64,000 nt of DNA, taken from assembly GCF_002288635.1 (NCBI RefSeq), contig NZ_NRSW01000001.1:3243852-3307851 (forward strand), written 5' to 3'. Below are positions 16,847 through 26,756 of this stretch, piece after piece. Positions within the stretch are counted from its first letter, which is position 1. Every line of letters begins with the position of its first letter. This stretch comes from Mucilaginibacter sp. MD40. GTDB taxonomy: Bacteria > Bacteroidota > Bacteroidia > Sphingobacteriales > Sphingobacteriaceae. Below the pieces are notes generated by a model. It did not search any database. It was not told the DNA's origin and worked only from the letters and a program-made list of their open reading frames with translations. The position numbers and the translations under genes are program-made.

Positions 16847-18988
16847 TTATTTGCTTTCAGCCGGTTTGTTATTCTCCGGCTTTGGCAACAAAGCTTTACG
16901 CGAAAGCTTTAGTTTACCTTGCTTGTCAATATCCAGCAGTTTCACACGAACTTCGTCGCCAACCTGGAAGATACCATCCATGCTCTCGAAACGTTTGTGA
17001 TCAATCTCTGAGATGTGCAATAAGCCATCTTTACCCGGCATAATTTCAACAAATGCACCAAATGGCATAATTGATTTTACTTTACCTTCGTATATCTCGC
17101 CCACTTCCGGTTTAGCGGCAATAGCGCGGATACGGCCTAAAGCGGCATCAATAGATGCTTTATTATCGGCAAATATTTGTACGACACCCACGTTGTTAAC
17201 TTCCTCGATCGAGATAGTAGCACCGGTTTCGCGTTGCATTTCCTGGATAATTTTACCACCGGGACCAATAACAGCGCCAATGTATTCTTTATCAATTTTG
17301 ATAGATACGATACGTGGAGCATGTGGTTTGTAATCCTCACGAGGCGCGCTGATGGTTTTAGCCATTTCGCCAAGGATGTGTAAACGGCCGTCTTTAGCCT
17401 GGTTAAGCGCGTTGGTTAACACTTCGTATGAAAGACCTTTAATTTTAAGGTCCATCTGTACCGCAACAATACCATTTTTGGTACCGGTTACTTTAAAGTC
17501 CATATCGCCTAAGTGGTCTTCATCACCTAAAATATCAGAAAGGATAGCATATTTGGTACCCATTTCATTAGTGATCAAACCCATTGCAATACCTGAAACC
17601 GGGCTGGAAATTTTAACACCAGCATCCATCAAAGCCAATGTACCGGCACAAACCGTAGCCATTGATGATGAACCGTTTGATTCCAAAATATCTGATACGA
17701 TACGAATAGTGTATGGATTTTCATCCTCAGAAGGTAATACACGTTTTAATGAACGCATAGCCAGGTTACCATGGCCGATCTCACGACGGCCTGCACCCCT
17801 GTTAGGACGAACTTCGCCGGTTGAAAAACCTGGGAAGTTGTAGTGTAACAGGAATTTTTGGTATCCGTTGATGAAAGCACCATCAATCATTTGCTCATCG
17901 TCTTTAGAACCTAAAGTAACGGTGGTTAATGATTGCGTTTCGCCACGGGTAAATATGGCAGAACCGTGTGCCGATGGAAGGTAACCAACCTCGCTCCATA
18001 TTGGGCGTATCTGGGTAGTGGTACGGCCGTCAAGGCGCTTGCCTTCGTCTAATACCAGGTTACGGATAGCATCATACTCCACATCGTGGTAGTATTTTTT
18101 CGCTAATGATTTAGTGATATCATCAATTTCGCCTAAGCTCTCGATGTACTCATCGCGGATAGCTTTAAATTTAGCGGCACGCTCGTCTTTTGAAGAAGCT
18201 TCGCTTGCAGTAGCGTAAACCTTGTCGTAAGTAGCAGCGTAGATAGCTTTTTCAAGCTCATCGTTGCTGTGCTCATGGCAGTAAACACGTTTTTCGGTTT
18301 TACCGGTTTCAATGGTAAGTTCCTTTTGGGCAAGGCACTGTAGTTTGATAGCAGTATGTGCAAACTTAATAGCCTCTACCAGCTCTTCCTCCTGTATCTC
18401 GGCGCTTTCACCTTCCACCATATTGATATCGTGCTCGTTACCGGCAACAATAAACTCAAGGGTAGCATTGGCTAATTCGCTAAGGCGCGGGTTAATCACC
18501 AGTTGGCCATCAATTTTAGCAACACGTACTTCTGATATTGGTCCGTTGAAAGGGATGTCAGAAACCGCAAGCGCTGCAGATGCAGCTAAACCTGCAAGGG
18601 CATCAGGCATAATATCTTTATCTGCACTGATCAGGCTGATCATTACCTGTGTATCGGCATGATAATCTTCAGGGAACATTGGGCGCAAAGCACGGTCAAC
18701 CAAACGTGAGATCAATACCTCATAGTCTGATAAACGGGCCTCGCGGCGTAAAAAACCACCCGGGATACGGCCTGTAGAGGCATATTTCTCCTGGTAGTCA
18801 ACAGATAGCGGAAGGAAATCAACGCCTTCTTTTGCCTCTGGTGATGATACTACTGTAGCCAGTAACATGGTATCACCCATTTTTACTACTACAGAACCAT
18901 CTGCTTGTTTGGCCAGTTTACCGGTTTCGATCTCAATGGTGCGGCCGTCACCTAAATCAATAACCTTTTTAATTACGTTTAAACTCAT
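16847..18988 (-). CDS. pnp: Polynucleotide phosphorylase
   Basis: A 713-residue 3'-5' phosphorolytic exoribonuclease. The order is RNase PH domain 1 (about 10-145), an all-helical linker, RNase PH domain 2 (about 310-530, with [11 protein letters not shown] and [13 protein letters not shown]), a KH domain (about 555-615, [14 protein letters not shown]) and a C-terminal S1 domain (about 620-690, [14 protein letters not shown]). All are the standard PNPase modules. It lies directly downstream of rpsO on the same strand, the arrangement conserved from E. coli to Bacteroidota, but separated here by a terminator at 19066. Confidence 0.97.
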   Translation of the reverse strand: MSLNVIKKVIDLGDGRTIEIETGKLAKQADGSVVVKMGDTMLLATVVSSPEAKEGVDFLPLSVDYQEKYASTGRIPGGFLRREARLSDYEVLISRLVDRALRPMFPEDYHADTQVMISLISADKDIMPDALAGLAASAALAVSDIPFNGPISEVRVAKIDGQLVINPRLSELANATLEFIVAGNEHDINMVEGESAEIQEEELVEAIKFAHTAIKLQCLAQKELTIETGKTEKRVYCHEHSNDELEKAIYAATYDKVYATASEASSKDERAAKFKAIRDEYIESLGEIDDITKSLAKKYYHDVEYDAIRNLVLDEGKRLDGRTTTQIRPIWSEVGYLPSAHGSAIFTRGETQSLTTVTLGSKDDEQMIDGAFINGYQKFLLHYNFPGFSTGEVRPNRGAGRREIGHGNLAMRSLKRVLPSEDENPYTIRIVSDILESNGSSSMATVCAGTLALMDAGVKISSPVSGIAMGLITNEMGTKYAILSDILGDEDHLGDMDFKVTGTKNGIVAVQMDLKIKGLSYEVLTNALNQAKDGRLHILGEMAKTISAPREDYKPHAPRIVSIKIDKEYIGAVIGPGGKIIQEMQRETGATISIEEVNNVGVVQIFADNKASIDAALGRIRAIAAKPEVGEIYEGKVKSIMPFGAFVEIMPGKDGLLHISEIDHKRFESMDGIFQVGDEVRVKLLDIDKQGKLKLSRKALLPKPENNKPAESK

Positions 18989-19065
18989 CTTTTTTGTGTT
19001 GTGGATTGCTTTTCATCTTCAGGAGCAACCCGATTTTTTATGTGTGTAAAATTAGATGCAAAATT

Positions 19066-19098
19066 AAAAAAGCCATCCAGACATGCGGACGGCTTTTT
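19066..19098 (-). terminator. Terminator between rpsO and pnp
   Basis: AAAAAGCC (19066-19073) pairs with GGCTTTTT (19091-19098); TCC/GGA extends the stem with one mismatch. On the minus strand a U-run follows. It separates rpsO from pnp, so pnp probably also has its own start site (a -7-like TAATTTTG lies at 19066-19059). Confidence 0.65.
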
Positions 19099-19116
19099 AT
19101 TAAAAACTTATAAAAG

Positions 19117-19395
19117 TTATTTGATGATATCCCTAAGCTGTAAAGCTTTGATGATAGCACGATATCTTTCAATGTCTTTGTTGTAAAGGTATGCTAATAA
19201 TGCACGGCGTTTACCTACTAATTTTTGCAGTGATAACTGGGTTGAAAAATCTTTTTTGTTGTTTTTCAAGTGACCGGTTAAATGTGCGATACGAGTGGTA
19301 AACAATGCTACCTGACCTTCGGCAGAACCTGTGTCAGTTGCGCCTTTACCATGTTTTGCAAAGATCTCAGCCTTTGCTTCTTTACTTAAATACAT
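19117..19395 (-). CDS. rpsO: 30S ribosomal protein S15
   Basis: A 92-residue protein with the S15 hallmarks GSAEGQVALFTTRIAHLTGHL, KDFSTQLSLQKLVGKRRALLAYL and a C-terminal helix ending LRDIIK. S15 is a primary 16S rRNA binder in the platform of the small subunit. The start MYLSKEAK matches the Bacteroidota form. A good -7 element lies 46 nt upstream (19448-19441). Confidence 0.97.
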   Translation of the reverse strand: MYLSKEAKAEIFAKHGKGATDTGSAEGQVALFTTRIAHLTGHLKNNKKDFSTQLSLQKLVGKRRALLAYLYNKDIERYRAIIKALQLRDIIK

Positions 19396-19440
19396 TACCT
19401 GAATAATATTAAAGCGTGTATAACTTTGTTAATTGTGGTG

Positions 19441-19448
19441 CAAAGATA
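19441..19448 (-). promoter_or_regulatory. rpsO: Bacteroidota -7 element for rpsO
   Basis: TATCTTTG on the minus strand matches the TAnnTTTG consensus of the phylum and is followed by a purine-start region 46 nt before the rpsO ATG. TTTTG runs lie upstream, but none sits at the ideal spacing. Confidence 0.55.
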
Positions 19449-19687
19449 CGCTTTAAAATCAAAAGTAAAAATTCAAAATTCAAAAGTTTAACTTGAGCTA
19501 TCTCACTATTAATCAGATAATTTTTTATTTCTGCTATCAAATTTTTGACGTTCTATTTTGTCGGAATTAACCCTTCAATATGTCATTATCAGACTGCTTT
19601 GGGTAAAACTTTCGTGATAATTTTGCTGAAGTTACGTTTTACTGCACTGCGCCGTAAAGCTTATATTTATTGACTCAAACAAAAACT

Positions 19688-21112
19688 ATGTCAGCAGTAG
19701 CTGCCGCAAAGGACAAGGCAAATTCATTTTTCAAGGTGCTGAAACAATCACTAAAAGGCGAACATGTTGATCTTACCTCTATCAGCATCAAACGGGCTAT
19801 CGTGCTTTTGGCCATCCCCATGATGCTGGAAATGGCCATGGAATCTGTTTTTGCATTGGTAGATCTTTACTTTGTAGGGCACTTGCCCAACAGCAGTCTT
19901 GCCATACAAACGGTTGGATTAACAGAATCCGTACTCACGGTAATTTATTCTTTAGCTATCGGATTAAGTATGGCAGCCACAGCCGTAGTTGCCCGTCGCA
20001 TAGGCGAGAAAAATCCTGAAGCGGCATCCAAAGCTGGTATGCAAACCGTTGTAATAGCCGTAATTGTAAATGTCGTGATCAGCATAGTCGGCCTGCTGCA
20101 CGGCCGGGACCTGCTATTATTAATGGGAGCATCCGCAGAAACTGCCAACCACGGGCAAACTTTTGTGCGCGTTATGATGGGCGGCAGTGTTATTATCGTT
20201 TTGCTTTTTTTGATCAATGGTATCTTCCGCGGGGCGGGCAATGCAGCCATTGCTATGCGCAGCCTATGGATAGCTAATATAGCTAACATTATCCTTTGCC
20301 CTATTTTTATCAGAGGCTTGGGGCCAATTCCCGCTTTTGGTTTAACAGGGGCGGCCATAGCTACTACCGTTGGCCGTAGTTTAGGGGTATTGTACCAGGT
20401 TTACAATTTATTTAATAATAAAAACGCAATTACCATTAAGTTAAGTTACCTGATGCCGGATTGGGAGCAGATAAAAGCCATTATTAAAGTGGCGGCGCCG
20501 GGGATATTGCAATTTATTATAGCCAGTTGCAGCTGGATATTTTTGGCTGAACTTGTAGCTACCACAGGCGGCGACAAAGGATCGGCAGGTTACCAGACCG
20601 CGCTGAGGTTAATGATGTTTTTTATGCTGCCTGCCTGGGGCTTAAGCAATGCTGCCGCCACGCTTGTTGGCCAAAATCTTGGTGCAGGGCGGGTTGACCG
20701 AGCCGAGCGATCTGTTTTTCAAACCATCAGGTATACGGCAGTTTTCCTGGGCATAGTAACCGTTTTATTTCTCACCTGCGGGCATTTGTTTGCATCCTTT
20801 TTCACTGAGGACGAACAAGTGAAAAGCGTTGCTGCAAAAGCGTTAAAGATCATTAGCGGAGCATTCATCATTTACGGCATGGGCATGGTTTTCACCAGCG
20901 CGTTCAATGGCGCAGGCGACACCTGGACACCCACCAAGATCAACTTCTTTACGTTTTGGCTTTTCCAAATACCGCTCGCTTATCTGCTGGCTAAGTATTT
21001 CGCCATGGGCCCGACGGGAGTTTTTATATCCCTGCCTGTTTCAGAGATCGGTTTAACTATTGCTGCCTATGTGCTGTTCAAAAAAGGGAAATGGAAAACT
21101 AAGCAGGTTTGA
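19688..21112 (+). CDS. MATE family multidrug/sodium antiporter
   Basis: ATG at 19688 is preferred over a TTG six codons upstream. The 474-residue protein has about 12 hydrophobic helices in two homologous halves. MATE signatures are visible in the first half (IPMMLEMAMESVFALVDLYFVG, AATAVVARRIGE) and second half (PGILQFIIASCSWIFLAELV, NAAATLVGQNLGAGR). It exports cationic drugs or metabolites across the inner membrane in exchange for Na+ or H+. A cytoplasmic N-terminal extension of about 35 residues precedes helix 1. An 8-bp tandem repeat array begins 3 nt after the stop. Confidence 0.92.
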   Translation: MSAVAAAKDKANSFFKVLKQSLKGEHVDLTSISIKRAIVLLAIPMMLEMAMESVFALVDLYFVGHLPNSSLAIQTVGLTESVLTVIYSLAIGLSMAATAVVARRIGEKNPEAASKAGMQTVVIAVIVNVVISIVGLLHGRDLLLLMGASAETANHGQTFVRVMMGGSVIIVLLFLINGIFRGAGNAAIAMRSLWIANIANIILCPIFIRGLGPIPAFGLTGAAIATTVGRSLGVLYQVYNLFNNKNAITIKLSYLMPDWEQIKAIIKVAAPGILQFIIASCSWIFLAELVATTGGDKGSAGYQTALRLMMFFMLPAWGLSNAAATLVGQNLGAGRVDRAERSVFQTIRYTAVFLGIVTVLFLTCGHLFASFFTEDEQVKSVAAKALKIISGAFIIYGMGMVFTSAFNGAGDTWTPTKINFFTFWLFQIPLAYLLAKYFAMGPTGVFISLPVSEIGLTIAAYVLFKKGKWKTKQV

Positions 21113-21114
21113 TG

Positions 21115-21178
21115 ATGTGCAGATGTGCAGATGTGCAGATGTGCAGATGTGCAGATGTGCAGATGTGCAGATGTGCAG
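21115..21178. repeat. Tandem repeat, 8 perfect copies of ATGTGCAG
   Basis: Eight uninterrupted copies of an 8-bp unit ATGTGCAG (64 bp) begin 3 nt after the MATE stop codon. The period is not a multiple of three and the array is outside any gene. Perfect identity indicates recent expansion or active slippage. Confidence 0.95.
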
Positions 21179-21301
21179 ATAAGTTAATTTTTTTGATGAT
21201 TGATTTGTTTCAGTATAAAACAAGAAAAGCAGCCAAGTTCATCGATGAAACAATAACTCCCGATTTTACTTTTTACTTTTGACTTTTAACTTTTTGAATT
21301 A

Positions 21302-21712
21302 ATGCCATACAGCACATTTGAAACCGAACACCGTGTACGCCCCGATGATATAGATATGTTTCAGCACGTGCATAACAGCCGCTACTTTGATTATGTATTG
21401 GCCGCACGCTACGAGCAAATGGACCGCTTTTATGGCATGAGCATGGAAAAGTTTATGGAGCGCGGCTTTGGCTGGGTGGTACGCACCGCCCATGTTGATT
21501 ATAAACGCGCCCTTACAATGGGCGAATACTTTACCGTACGTACTGGCATAGAAAGCATTAACGATAAAGGCTGCCGGGTAGCTTTTACCCTAACCAGCAA
21601 AAATACCGGCAAGGTATGCTGCGATGGTTATTTTGATTATGTGATGATTGACATGGCTACCGGCCGCGGCACCAAAGTACCCGAAGATGTGATTGCACAT
21701 TACGGGATTTAA
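21302..21712 (+). CDS. Acyl-CoA thioesterase, hot-dog fold (4HBT family)
   Basis: A 136-residue single hot-dog domain. The segment RPDDIDMFQHVHNSRYFDY carries the acidic residue (D18) and the HVxN turn of the YbgC/4-hydroxybenzoyl-CoA thioesterase type. It should hydrolyse an acyl-CoA in the cytoplasm; the substrate is unknown. A second, different 4HBT gene lies at 38780. The coding end overlaps slightly with a possible longer start of the next gene. Confidence 0.85.
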   Translation: MPYSTFETEHRVRPDDIDMFQHVHNSRYFDYVLAARYEQMDRFYGMSMEKFMERGFGWVVRTAHVDYKRALTMGEYFTVRTGIESINDKGCRVAFTLTSKNTGKVCCDGYFDYVMIDMATGRGTKVPEDVIAHYGI

Positions 21713-21743
21713 TTGGCTACTTATTAACTTCCGGCGTTATAAA

Positions 21744-22250
21744 ATGAAGTTTCCTGTCTCGATAATTTTCGAAAGAAAATTGAATATCACCTTAAATGAT
21801 GAAAATATTCCTGAGATATTGGAGTATATAAAAACGGAGATTATAAAACGAAAAGCGAATAATGTTTTGATAGAAGGCGACACTATTTCCTACGAAGGAT
21901 CTACATCTTCTGCAAGACATGATCTATTTGAATATATTGTAGGCAAATTCAGCATTTGTTATCACAATTCGGAATGGCGCCTGCGGTATCGGATCAATTT
22001 AAGCAAGCTTTTTAAAGTCGGACTTATCTTGTCAATGGCTTTAACCCTATTTATTATAATTAGCGATGGATGGGAATTTTGGTGGATAGGTATTCTCGTA
22101 TTTATATGGCCCGTGGGAGCTGGTTGGGTAACCGAAAATATCAGGCATGGTACGTTAGCATCAGATTTGGCTGAAGGTATTGATGGATTAATAGGTTGGA
22201 AAAAGCCAGAACCTGAAGAAAAAGACGAAAGCCTTAAAAGCTGGTTTTGA
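21744..22250 (+). CDS. Putative membrane protein of unknown function
   Basis: From ATG 21744 the product has 168 residues. A soluble N-terminal part (about 1-90) is followed by two transmembrane helices (about 92-112 and 118-137) and a short charged tail. No family was recognised. A start further upstream (21693) would overlap the thioesterase gene and adds nothing typical. Codon use is AT-richer than its neighbours. The function is unknown. Confidence 0.5.
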   Translation: MKFPVSIIFERKLNITLNDENIPEILEYIKTEIIKRKANNVLIEGDTISYEGSTSSARHDLFEYIVGKFSICYHNSEWRLRYRINLSKLFKVGLILSMALTLFIIISDGWEFWWIGILVFIWPVGAGWVTENIRHGTLASDLAEGIDGLIGWKKPEPEEKDESLKSWF

Positions 22251-22303
22251 AACGATTAAGCTCACTTGTAAGTATTTATTGCACTTATTTAATTTAAGCC
22301 TAA

Positions 22304-23737
22304 TCAAAAATCAACTGCGTACCGTGTAGATACCCTCAAATAAGGGTAGCGCTTGTTCACATCGGGGTGGTCGTCATACTTGCCTCTCAGGAAAAAATAG
22401 CCGGGCTCGGCAGCGAGCGATATCTTCTTACTGAACGCGTACCTGAACTCGCTGGTAACCGTATGCAGAAAATAATGAGATTTATTACCATTAACCGTAT
22501 ACAGCCATCCTCCGCGATAGTCAATACTGGCAAAAAGCCTGTCCATAATATTTAATCCTGCTCCGCCATTGATACCAAAGCCGGAGGTGTAATCATAATT
22601 ACGTCCCCTGGCCATGTACGTATTAGGCACAGCTGCCAATAGTATAGGGCCGGTACCGATATTAGTATTTAAGGTGATTTTCTTGCTCAAATCGAAAGTG
22701 GAATACAAATTTGCTTTAACACTCTGCGCCCCGTAAAAGAAAGCCTCATTGCTGATATAATCATAATTCGCAGAAAGAATCACGAGATGTTTCAGGTCGC
22801 GGTTTGATTCTATCTCCCAACCCGCGAGTGAGCCGTATACACTCAGTAAGTTCACCATGGAGCTATCGTCCTGCCCCAGTTCCACATTAATGAAGATATT
22901 ACTGAATGGTGTTTTGTAATCCTTGTAACGGCTACCGTACATCAGTTTGGCACGGCCAAATAAACCGGTTTTGCCCTTTCCTGATCCATTCCCCGTAATA
23001 CTGCTAAAACGACGCACACCAAGGTCAAACTCCGCGGATACCTGTGTAGAATCGCGGTCCTTAGGGTTGCCGTATACTTTACCCCATTTACCATCCAACA
23101 GGCGGTTAAGGCCGTTCATGGGGTTAGCCAGAAAAGCCGCGACCTCTTCCATTTGCCTGCCAAAACCACTGTGCCGGTTGTTTACAATTTTGTTGGACAG
23201 GCGATAGCTCATTTCGCCCAGCACTACACCACCAAAACTGGTGTTAATGAAATCATTGGGAGATGGGCGCTCATTTTCACCAAAAGTTTCCCAAAAATAA
23301 CTGCCTGCCACCGATGCCGGGGCAGATTGCCAAAAGCTGTAGCCGTTACTTCTGAAAGCGCTAAAGTATAAGCTCCCCTGGTAAGGGTGCCCAAACTGGT
23401 TAGTACGGAATATATCCTTATCCCACTGCCAGCTGCCCGGGTTAAGGTTTCGCCAAATAGTGGCACCAGTTACGTTTGAATAAGGCGCATGCGCAATAAA
23501 TTTACCGTAACTAAACGGTATAACCTGCGCCAGCCCCCATTCGGCAGCTGCCCTACCAAAACGTTTGGTATCAGGGGGTACTGGGCCAAAAAATGGGGTG
23601 TGTTTTTTTGCCGGCTTGGGTACAGAATCAACCAGGAGTTTTTGCGCATCCTGGGCGGTTTGCGAAAAAGCCACACCCGGTAAAATTAAACCGGCAACAA
23701 TAATAAACGGGCGTAAACGGCTGAGTAAAAATTTCAA
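22304..23737 (-). CDS. DUF3943-like outer-membrane-associated protein
   Basis: A 477-residue protein with a signal peptide ending VAFSQ. The middle part contains WRNLNPGSWQWDKDIFRTNQFGHPYQGSLYF-type sequence (shown in pieces: NPGSWQWDKD, TNQFGHPYQGS), characteristic of a Bacteroidota family I recall as DUF3943. The C-terminal half has alternating strands and ends in YAVDF, so an outer-membrane barrel is likely. The function is unknown. It is divergent from the histidine kinase across 309 nt. Confidence 0.7.
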   Translation of the reverse strand: MKFLLSRLRPFIIVAGLILPGVAFSQTAQDAQKLLVDSVPKPAKKHTPFFGPVPPDTKRFGRAAAEWGLAQVIPFSYGKFIAHAPYSNVTGATIWRNLNPGSWQWDKDIFRTNQFGHPYQGSLYFSAFRSNGYSFWQSAPASVAGSYFWETFGENERPSPNDFINTSFGGVVLGEMSYRLSNKIVNNRHSGFGRQMEEVAAFLANPMNGLNRLLDGKWGKVYGNPKDRDSTQVSAEFDLGVRRFSSITGNGSGKGKTGLFGRAKLMYGSRYKDYKTPFSNIFINVELGQDDSSMVNLLSVYGSLAGWEIESNRDLKHLVILSANYDYISNEAFFYGAQSVKANLYSTFDLSKKITLNTNIGTGPILLAAVPNTYMARGRNYDYTSGFGINGGAGLNIMDRLFASIDYRGGWLYTVNGNKSHYFLHTVTSEFRYAFSKKISLAAEPGYFFLRGKYDDHPDVNKRYPYLRVSTRYAVDF

Positions 23738-24046
23738 TATATCTGCATTTAAGGTTAAGCCGGCAATAAATTATATTGCCTTAATAATATCATAACCTAT
23801 AATCGTAAATCGCCTTAAATGGTTTTTAATATTTATTAATAATATCACTCTTTTTCGGCGTAATCAGCGTATATATTGGTGAGATATCGTTCGGTATAAA
23901 TAACCTTATTATAATACGTGCCATTTGTTTTAAGGGGCAGAAAACAAAAGTTTTAAATTAAATTTTTATCCTAAAACACAACGTATTGGGGTAATAACAT
24001 AGATTTTTATATTTTTGAGAACAAGGAAATCAATCACCGCTTCATT
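23738..24046. other. Divergent intergenic region (309 nt)
   Basis: AT-rich region between the DUF3943 gene and the histidine kinase. It should carry both promoters. No clean -33/-7 pair, hairpin terminator or small gene was found. Confidence 0.5.
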
Positions 24047-25867
24047 TTGGACCCATCAGAAAGCACGTTTAGGGACATTGTAAACTTGTCGCCTTTCCCC
24101 GTATATGTATGCACCGGCGATAACATGATCGTTTCTGTTGCTAATGATGCTACGTTAAAAGCATGGGACAGAGATAGCTCCGTCATAGGCATGCCGTTCG
24201 CGGAGGCTTTACCAGAACTGCACGACCAGCCTTTTCTGGGTTACTTACAACAGGTTTACAGAACAGGGATACCCTATAATAGCGATATTTCACGGGTTGA
24301 TATTTTAAATGCGGGCGTCATACAAACCGTTTACTACAAGTTTACTTATCTGCCCATGCGTAACCAGGCCGGTGAGATATACGGTGTTGCCGCTTTTAAC
24401 ACAGAAGTAACCGAGCTGGAACGTGCCAAACAACAAGCGGAAGAAAGCCGTATGATCTTGTATAACCTGGTACGCCAGGCACCTGTTGGTATTTGCATTA
24501 TACGCTCTGGCGATCTCGTTGTGGATGAGGTGAATGAATCGTACCTGGAACTGGTTGGTAAAAAACGAATCGAATTAGATAACCGCAACATATGGGAGGC
24601 CATACCCGAAGCCAAAGCGTATTACGCCCCTATAATGGATAATGTAATTGCCACAGGCGAACCCTTTGTAGCTAAAGAGGCTGAGGTGCTGCTGATCCGT
24701 AACGGAAACCCTGAAACTGTTTTTGTTGATTTTGTTTATGAGCCTATCCGATATTTTGATGGCAGCATCAACGCGATAATGGTTATTGCCATAGATGTTA
24801 CCGACAAAGTAATTGCCCGTCGCAATATTGAGGATATAGAGGAACGTAGCAGGCTGGCTATTGATGCCGCGGAAATAGGAACGTTCGACCTTAATCTATC
24901 AGACGAAACCACCATAACCTCAGACAGGTTCAACCACATATTTGGCTTTGACCAGCCTGTACCGCACAAACGGCTACTGGATACTTTCCATCCCGACGAT
25001 TTACAGATCAGGCATAATGCACATGCCGAAGCGCTAAAAACAGGTAAATTATATTACGAGGCCCGTATTATACATACTGATGACAGCCTGCACTGGATAC
25101 GTATACAGGGGAAAGTATTTTATAATAAAAAGGAAGAACCCGTGCGCATGCTGGGCACTGTACTGGATATTACCGAATTTAAACGCCTCCAGCAGCAAAA
25201 AGACGACTTTATAAGCGTAGCCAGCCACGAGCTAAAAACACCGATGACCTCTATAAAGGCTTCGATACAAATACTGGATAAACTGATAAAAAGCAATAAC
25301 AACCCCGATAAGGTTACCGCTTTTATTGAAAAGGCCAATACCAGCCTCAATAAAATGCAGCACCTGGTAGAGAGTTTACTCAATGTATCACGCATAAGTG
25401 CCGGGCAGTTAGAACTAAATTATTCTACATTTAACGTTGCCGCCATGATCAATGAATGCTGCGATTATGTAAGGGCAGCAGGCGACCATGACATTGTAAT
25501 AACCGGCGATAACAACCTCGAGGCTTTTGCTGATAAACAAAAAACAGAACAGGTGTTGGTTAACTTCATCAACAACGCCGTTAAGTACGCGCCTGATGCT
25601 AAAAAGATCAATATTAATTTTAGCGCACGGGCCGGAGCTGTGAAAATTGCCGTACAAGATTTTGGTGAAGGTATACCTGCTGATAAAATACCCCACTTGT
25701 TTGAACGCTATTACCGTGTAGATTCATCTGGCGTGCAATACTCCGGGTTGGGCCTCGGGCTTTACATTTGCGCCGAAATTGTAGAGCGGCATGGCGGCAA
25801 AATTGGTGTTAACAGCCAGCTTGGCCAGGGCAGCACCTTTTGGTTTACTTTACCGGCTCCCCGCTAA
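24047..25867 (+). CDS. Sensor histidine kinase with three PAS domains
   Basis: A 606-residue cytoplasmic kinase without membrane helices. PAS domains lie at about residues 8-125, 133-255 and 262-385 (the last with a PAC segment ending LGTVLDITEFKRLQQQKDDF). Next is a HisKA dimerisation domain with the phosphoacceptor H394 in ASHELKTPMTS, then an HATPase domain with N-box NFINNAVKYAPDA, G1 DFGEGIP and GLGLGLYI. No ATG is available near the N-terminus, and TTG at 24047 is the best start. No response regulator is adjacent, so the partner is unknown. Confidence 0.88.
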   Translation: MDPSESTFRDIVNLSPFPVYVCTGDNMIVSVANDATLKAWDRDSSVIGMPFAEALPELHDQPFLGYLQQVYRTGIPYNSDISRVDILNAGVIQTVYYKFTYLPMRNQAGEIYGVAAFNTEVTELERAKQQAEESRMILYNLVRQAPVGICIIRSGDLVVDEVNESYLELVGKKRIELDNRNIWEAIPEAKAYYAPIMDNVIATGEPFVAKEAEVLLIRNGNPETVFVDFVYEPIRYFDGSINAIMVIAIDVTDKVIARRNIEDIEERSRLAIDAAEIGTFDLNLSDETTITSDRFNHIFGFDQPVPHKRLLDTFHPDDLQIRHNAHAEALKTGKLYYEARIIHTDDSLHWIRIQGKVFYNKKEEPVRMLGTVLDITEFKRLQQQKDDFISVASHELKTPMTSIKASIQILDKLIKSNNNPDKVTAFIEKANTSLNKMQHLVESLLNVSRISAGQLELNYSTFNVAAMINECCDYVRAAGDHDIVITGDNNLEAFADKQKTEQVLVNFINNAVKYAPDAKKININFSARAGAVKIAVQDFGEGIPADKIPHLFERYYRVDSSGVQYSGLGLGLYICAEIVERHGGKIGVNSQLGQGSTFWFTLPAPR

Positions 25868-25869
25868 GG

Positions 25870-26634
25870 TTAATTCCATATGCCATTTAGTGCCGTAAAA
25901 ATATACGGCTGCCCGTCTGTCACCATAATAGTGTGTTCATGCTGTGCCACATAGCCGCCCTTATTACCTGTAAGCGTCCATCCATCAGCACCGGTATTGG
26001 CAATAGTGGAACGTGTTGAAATAAAGGTTTCGATAGCTACTACGGAGTTTTTCCTGAACCTGGTGGTGTTGAACCTATCGGGATAATTAGCAATTTCGTG
26101 TGGCTCTTCGTGCAAACTGCGGCCTATGCCATGCCCGGTGAGATTTTTGATCACCGTATATCCGGCCTTTTTCGCTTCATTTTCAATCAATCCGCCTATC
26201 TCTGATATTCTAACACCGCCTTTTATATTACTAATGGCCTTTTTAAGAATAGCCTTAGAAGCATTTACCAATTTATTGTGCCCATGCACATCCTCCCCTA
26301 AAACAAATGAGCCACCATTATCAGACCAATAGCCGTTCAGTTCTGCTGATACATCTACATTTATTAAGTCGCCTTCCTGTAAGATGGTCTTGTCAGACGG
26401 GATGCCGTGCGCTACTTCGTTATTTACGCTTATACAGGTATAACCCGGAAATTTGTAGGTGAGGAAAGGAGCCGAATTAGCGCCGAGCTTGTTGAGTATG
26501 GCCGCGCCAAAATCATCCAGTTGTTTGGTAGTTATCCCCGGCCTGGCATACTCGCGCATTTCTTTAAGCGTAATAGCCACGGCATCACTTATTTTTTGCA
26601 TTCCTGCACGCTCTTCATCAGTTGATATTGACAT
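25870..26634 (-). CDS. map: Methionine aminopeptidase, type I
   Basis: With ATG at 26634 the enzyme has 254 residues. The five metal ligands fall exactly as in the family: D94, D105, H168, E202 and E233, with the substrate-binding histidine H76 in EVAHGIP. It removes the initiator methionine from nascent proteins. A longer frame from 26661 adds nine residues without support. It converges on the histidine kinase gene with 2 nt between stops. It is not in the ribosomal operon, so it may be a second copy, as is common in Bacteroidota. Confidence 0.92.
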   Translation of the reverse strand: MSISTDEERAGMQKISDAVAITLKEMREYARPGITTKQLDDFGAAILNKLGANSAPFLTYKFPGYTCISVNNEVAHGIPSDKTILQEGDLINVDVSAELNGYWSDNGGSFVLGEDVHGHNKLVNASKAILKKAISNIKGGVRISEIGGLIENEAKKAGYTVIKNLTGHGIGRSLHEEPHEIANYPDRFNTTRFRKNSVVAIETFISTRSTIANTGADGWTLTGNKGGYVAQHEHTIMVTDGQPYIFTALNGIWN

Positions 26635-26756
26635 TTGATATGGGTTTATGCAAAAATACAAGTTTAAAAATCATACCTGTATTATTACATTAAGCTCACA
26701 CTAATATGGTGAATGTATGACAGGGTATCTGCACTGTTGATTTAAATTTGTGAGAT

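Noticed and set aside
21115..21178. Tandem repeat considered as a CRISPR array
   Set aside because: The unit is 8 bp with no spacers and no cas genes nearby; it is a simple tandem repeat.
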